9,042 nucleotides of DNA, from NCBI GenBank assembly GCA_946887105.1, contig CAMPKJ010000204.1:1-9042 (forward strand), written 5' to 3'. The number at the start of each line of letters is the position of its first letter. The first letter of the stretch is position 1. The position numbers were made by a program, and so were the translations under genes. The notes below the pieces were generated by a model. That model did not search any database. It saw only the letters and a program-made list of their open reading frames with translations, and had not been told where the DNA came from. Positions 6,989 through 9,042 of this stretch are shown piece by piece. The DNA comes from an uncultured Acidobacteriota bacterium (lineage in GTDB: Bacteria > Acidobacteriota > Thermoanaerobaculia > Gp7-AA8).

Positions 6989-8440
6989 TCAGCCCCGGTC
7001 CAATTCCACAATGGCCCGATCGAGCATCCGCTGCACCTGCTCCACATCCGGGCTCTCGCAATAGATGCGGATGATCGGCTCGGTACCGGATTTGCGGAAG
7101 AGCATCCACGACCCGTCCGCGAAGTTCATCTTCACGCCGTCCTTTTCTTCCTTCGACGTGAGGCCGGCCGCGAACGCCGAATCGAGCTCACCGGAGCGGA
7201 CGCGCTCGATGAGGCGCGCGCATTGCGGCATGGGACGGTGCACGTCGCGGCGGTCGTAGTGCAGCGCGCCGAACTCGTCCTCCATCGCGGTGATGATCTG
7301 GGAGAGCGGCTTCTTGTAATACGCGACCGCTTCCGCGACGATCAGGCCGGAGAGGATGCCGTCGCGCTCGGGCATGAACGCGCCGAAGCCGATGCCGCCG
7401 CTTTCTTCGCCGCCGACGAGCACGTCGCGCGCGAGCATGAGGTCGGCGACGTACTTGAAGCCGATCGGCGTCTCGTGCAGCGTCGCGCCGAGGGATTGCG
7501 CGACCTTCTCGATCAGGCGCGTGGTGGAGAACGTCTTCACGATTTCACCGGCGCGCTTCTTCTCGCGCACGAGATACAGCGCCAGCAGCGAGATGATCTT
7601 GTGCGGCGAGACGAACTGGCCGCGCTCGTCGAGGATGCCCAGCCGGTCGGCGTCGCCGTCGTTGCAGATGGCCAGATCGTAGTGGCCGGAGAGCATCACA
7701 TCTTTCGACGCATGGAGGTTCTCCGGAATCGGCTCCGGATTCACGCCGCCGAACGACGGATTGAGCTCGCCGCGGATGCCGTCGATGACGGTGCTCGCGC
7801 GCGGCGGCGGATCGCAGTCGATGATGCGCTGCGCGCCGACGTAATCGATGCCCAGGACCTTCGACGGGATCATCGCGCCGGAGCCGTACATCGGATCGTG
7901 CAGGATCGCCAGCTTCGCCGATCGCAACAGCGGCAGATCAACCTGCCCGCGCAACGCGTCGATGTAGTCGTCGAGGATGTTCTCCTCGACGATGGAGCCG
8001 CCGTCACGGGCTTCGCTGCGATCGAGACTCGACGCGATCGCGTCGTACATCTCCGGCAGCGCGGAGCCGCCGTACCATGCTTTGAATTTGATGCCGTTGT
8101 ATTTCGGCGGATTGTGGCTGGCGGTGACCATCACGCCGCCGAGGATGTGGCGATGGCGCGCCGTGAACGAGATCGTCTGCGACGGCGTGGGTTTGTCGGA
8201 GAGGACCACGCGATAGCCGGCCGCGCGCAGCGACTCGGCCACGACGCCCGCGAACTCGCGCGAGAGAAAGCGCCGGTCGTAACCGACCACGAGCGCATTC
8301 GCGTCGACGTGTGCCGGCGGCTTCAGTGTGCGCGCCGCGACGGCAATGGCCTCGGCGACGCGGCGGCCGTTGAGAAATGTGAATTGATCGGCGATGACGG
8401 CGCGCCAGCCATCGGTGCCGAAAGTGATCGGATCGGACAT
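6989..8440 (-). CDS. Phosphoglucomutase/phosphomannomutase family alpha-D-phosphohexomutase
   Basis: This enzyme interconverts the 1-phosphate and 6-phosphate forms of a hexose (glucose or mannose), feeding glycogen, cell-wall and exopolysaccharide synthesis. The 483-residue product has all the family landmarks in order: FGTDGWR (7-13), the phosphoserine loop TASHNPPKYNG (106-116, Ser108), the metal loop DGDADR (261-266), the sugar-specificity loop GGEESGG (343-349) and the phosphate-binding loop RKSGTEP (449-455). The GEESGG loop is shared by enzymes that accept glucose and mannose phosphates, so the substrate is not assigned. The ATG at 8440 is preferred because the protein then starts just before FGTDGWR as in relatives. 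An in-frame ATG at 8470 would add ten residues encoded across the promoter. A TACAAT box lies 9 nt upstream of the ATG and no Shine-Dalgarno site is visible. It is the first of three same-strand genes. Confidence 0.95.
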   Translation of the reverse strand: MSDPITFGTDGWRAVIADQFTFLNGRRVAEAIAVAARTLKPPAHVDANALVVGYDRRFLSREFAGVVAESLRAAGYRVVLSDKPTPSQTISFTARHRHILGGVMVTASHNPPKYNGIKFKAWYGGSALPEMYDAIASSLDRSEARDGGSIVEENILDDYIDALRGQVDLPLLRSAKLAILHDPMYGSGAMIPSKVLGIDYVGAQRIIDCDPPPRASTVIDGIRGELNPSFGGVNPEPIPENLHASKDVMLSGHYDLAICNDGDADRLGILDERGQFVSPHKIISLLALYLVREKKRAGEIVKTFSTTRLIEKVAQSLGATLHETPIGFKYVADLMLARDVLVGGEESGGIGFGAFMPERDGILSGLIVAEAVAYYKKPLSQIITAMEDEFGALHYDRRDVHRPMPQCARLIERVRSGELDSAFAAGLTSKEEKDGVKMNFADGSWMLFRKSGTEPIIRIYCESPDVEQVQRMLDRAIVELDRG

Positions 8441-8449
8441 GCGGCGCGT

Positions 8450-8455
8450 ATTGTA
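8450..8455 (-). promoter_or_regulatory. Probable -10 box of the phosphohexomutase gene
   Basis: The minus strand reads TACAAT, then 9 nt, then the ATG at 8440. No recognisable -35 sits 16-18 nt upstream. A start about 7 nt after the box would give a leader of only two or three bases. Confidence 0.45.
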
Positions 8456-8468
8456 GATTCTGACGATC

Positions 8469-8483
8469 ATGCTATAACAGCAT
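8469..8483. promoter_or_regulatory. Perfect inverted repeat over a divergent promoter, possible operator
   Basis: ATGCT-ATAAC-AGCAT is a perfect 5-5-5 dyad. It covers the TATAAC box of the exported-protein gene and the upstream side of the phosphohexomutase promoter. A dimeric repressor bound here could control both genes. No regulator gene is in view to pair with it. Confidence 0.35.
8473..8478 (+). promoter_or_regulatory. Probable -10 box of the exported-protein gene
   Basis: TATAAC matches TATAAT at five of six positions and lies 19 nt before the ATG at 8498, leaving room for the GAGGGAG ribosome binding site. A weak TTGTAG lies 16 nt upstream and overlaps the opposing TACAAT box, so the two divergent promoters interlock. 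Confidence 0.45.
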
Positions 8484-8497
8484 ACCGAGGGAGTTCC

Positions 8498-9042
8498 ATG
8501 AAACGAGCGCTGTGGCTGTCCGTCGTTCTGTCGTTAGCCGTCCCCGCCGCGGCGGAACCGTTCGGCGAGCTGTTTCCCGTCACGAACACGCGTTATCGGA
8601 CTGCGATCGGCGCACCGCGCCTGGTCACGAACGATCGCGACTTCTTCCTGTTCTGGGGCGCGGAAAACAAAATCCGCGCTGCGCGAGTCGAAGACGGCGA
8701 AGCGCGCGTCAGCCACACCGTGCTCGATACGAACGAACCGTTCGACGTGGCGTGGACCGGCGAACACTACGTGATCGTATCGACGCGCACGGACCCCGAT
8801 CGTCCGAACGAATTCTCGACGGTCGTCGGCCGCGTCCTCGATGCCGAGGCCCATCCGGTCGGTGCTGAATTCACGATCGCGGCACCGAACGCCTTCATGC
8901 CGCGCATCGCTGCTGGCGCGCATTCGATCGCCGTGATCTACCGCGTCGGTTTTACCGAAACCCGGGTCCTGCTGCTGTCACGGAATGGACGAACGATCGA
9001 GATGCCTGGCCGGGCGATCGGGCCGGACGCCTCCACACACGC
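8498..9042 (+). CDS. Exported protein of unknown function, probable beta-propeller (3' end outside the window)
   Basis: The open frame runs from ATG 8498 to the window end without a stop (181 codons visible). Residues 1-19 (MKRALWLSVVLSLAVPAAA) form a classic type I signal peptide, with cleavage likely after Ala19. The mature part shows about three repeating blocks of roughly 45-50 residues. Each has a hydrophobic strand pair such as PRLVTNDRDFFLFW, PFDVAWTGEHYVIV or PRIAAGAHSIAVIY, followed by a line like IRAARVEDG or VVGRVLDAEAHPVG. This spacing fits blades of a secreted beta-propeller, and I recall similar proteins in Acidobacteriota, but no catalytic motif is visible. GAGGGAG at 8487-8493 is a plausible Shine-Dalgarno site 4 nt before the ATG. 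The gene is divergent from the phosphohexomutase with only 57 nt between the two starts. Confidence 0.85.
   Translation, partial: MKRALWLSVVLSLAVPAAAEPFGELFPVTNTRYRTAIGAPRLVTNDRDFFLFWGAENKIRAARVEDGEARVSHTVLDTNEPFDVAWTGEHYVIVSTRTDPDRPNEFSTVVGRVLDAEAHPVGAEFTIAAPNAFMPRIAAGAHSIAVIYRVGFTETRVLLLSRNGRTIEMPGRAIGPDASTH

Overview
The window is a piece of a high-GC bacterial chromosome. It carries five protein-coding genes plus the start of a sixth, and has no rRNA, tRNA, CRISPR array or insertion sequence that I can see. The organism cannot be named from the sequence alone. Three things make an Acidobacteriota-type (Thermoanaerobaculia-like) origin my best but low-confidence guess: a fused alpha/beta 2-oxoacid dehydrogenase E1, a secreted propeller-like protein of a kind I associate with that group, and -10 boxes sitting directly on start codons. 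That is an inference, not an observation.

Left part (1-3912), formate metabolism. A divergent pair shares one short promoter region. fdhA (minus strand, 3028-47) encodes the catalytic subunit of a molybdenum/tungsten formate dehydrogenase. fdhD (plus strand, 3139-3912) encodes the sulfurtransferase that activates that enzyme's cofactor. fdhA is read through an in-frame TGA (2495-2497), which is almost certainly selenocysteine: the flanking peptide is the family's active-site signature, and a SECIS-like hairpin starts 11 nt after the TGA. The organism must therefore make selenoproteins, although no sel gene, tRNA-Sec, electron-transfer (beta) or membrane (gamma) FDH subunit lies in the window.

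Middle and right part (3909-8440), three genes on the minus strand read right to left. They are a phosphohexomutase (8440-6989), a short chimeric protein joining sigma-factor-like pieces to a two-helix membrane tail (6926-6462), and a fused alpha-beta ThDP-dependent 2-oxoacid dehydrogenase E1 (6272-3909). The E1 and fdhD genes converge and their stop codons overlap by 4 nt. At the far right a gene for an exported protein (8498 to the window end) diverges from the phosphohexomutase.

The least expected structure is a set of four hairpins (1-62, 990-1061, 3042-3122, 6359-6460). Each consists of a short tandem repeat (unit 7, 8, 8 or 10 bp) facing its own inverted copy. The unit sequence differs from locus to locus but the architecture is the same. 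One contains the fdhA stop codon, one lies inside the fdhA reading frame and adds about 24 residues, one fills the gap between the fdhA and fdhD promoters, and one separates the chimera from E1. Nothing I know by name matches this family, and it is the best candidate here for an undescribed element.

A second pattern is that fdhA, fdhD and the phosphohexomutase each have a TACAAT/TACACT box 6-9 nt before the start codon and no ribosome binding site, which suggests leaderless mRNAs. E1 and the exported protein have purine-rich Shine-Dalgarno sites.
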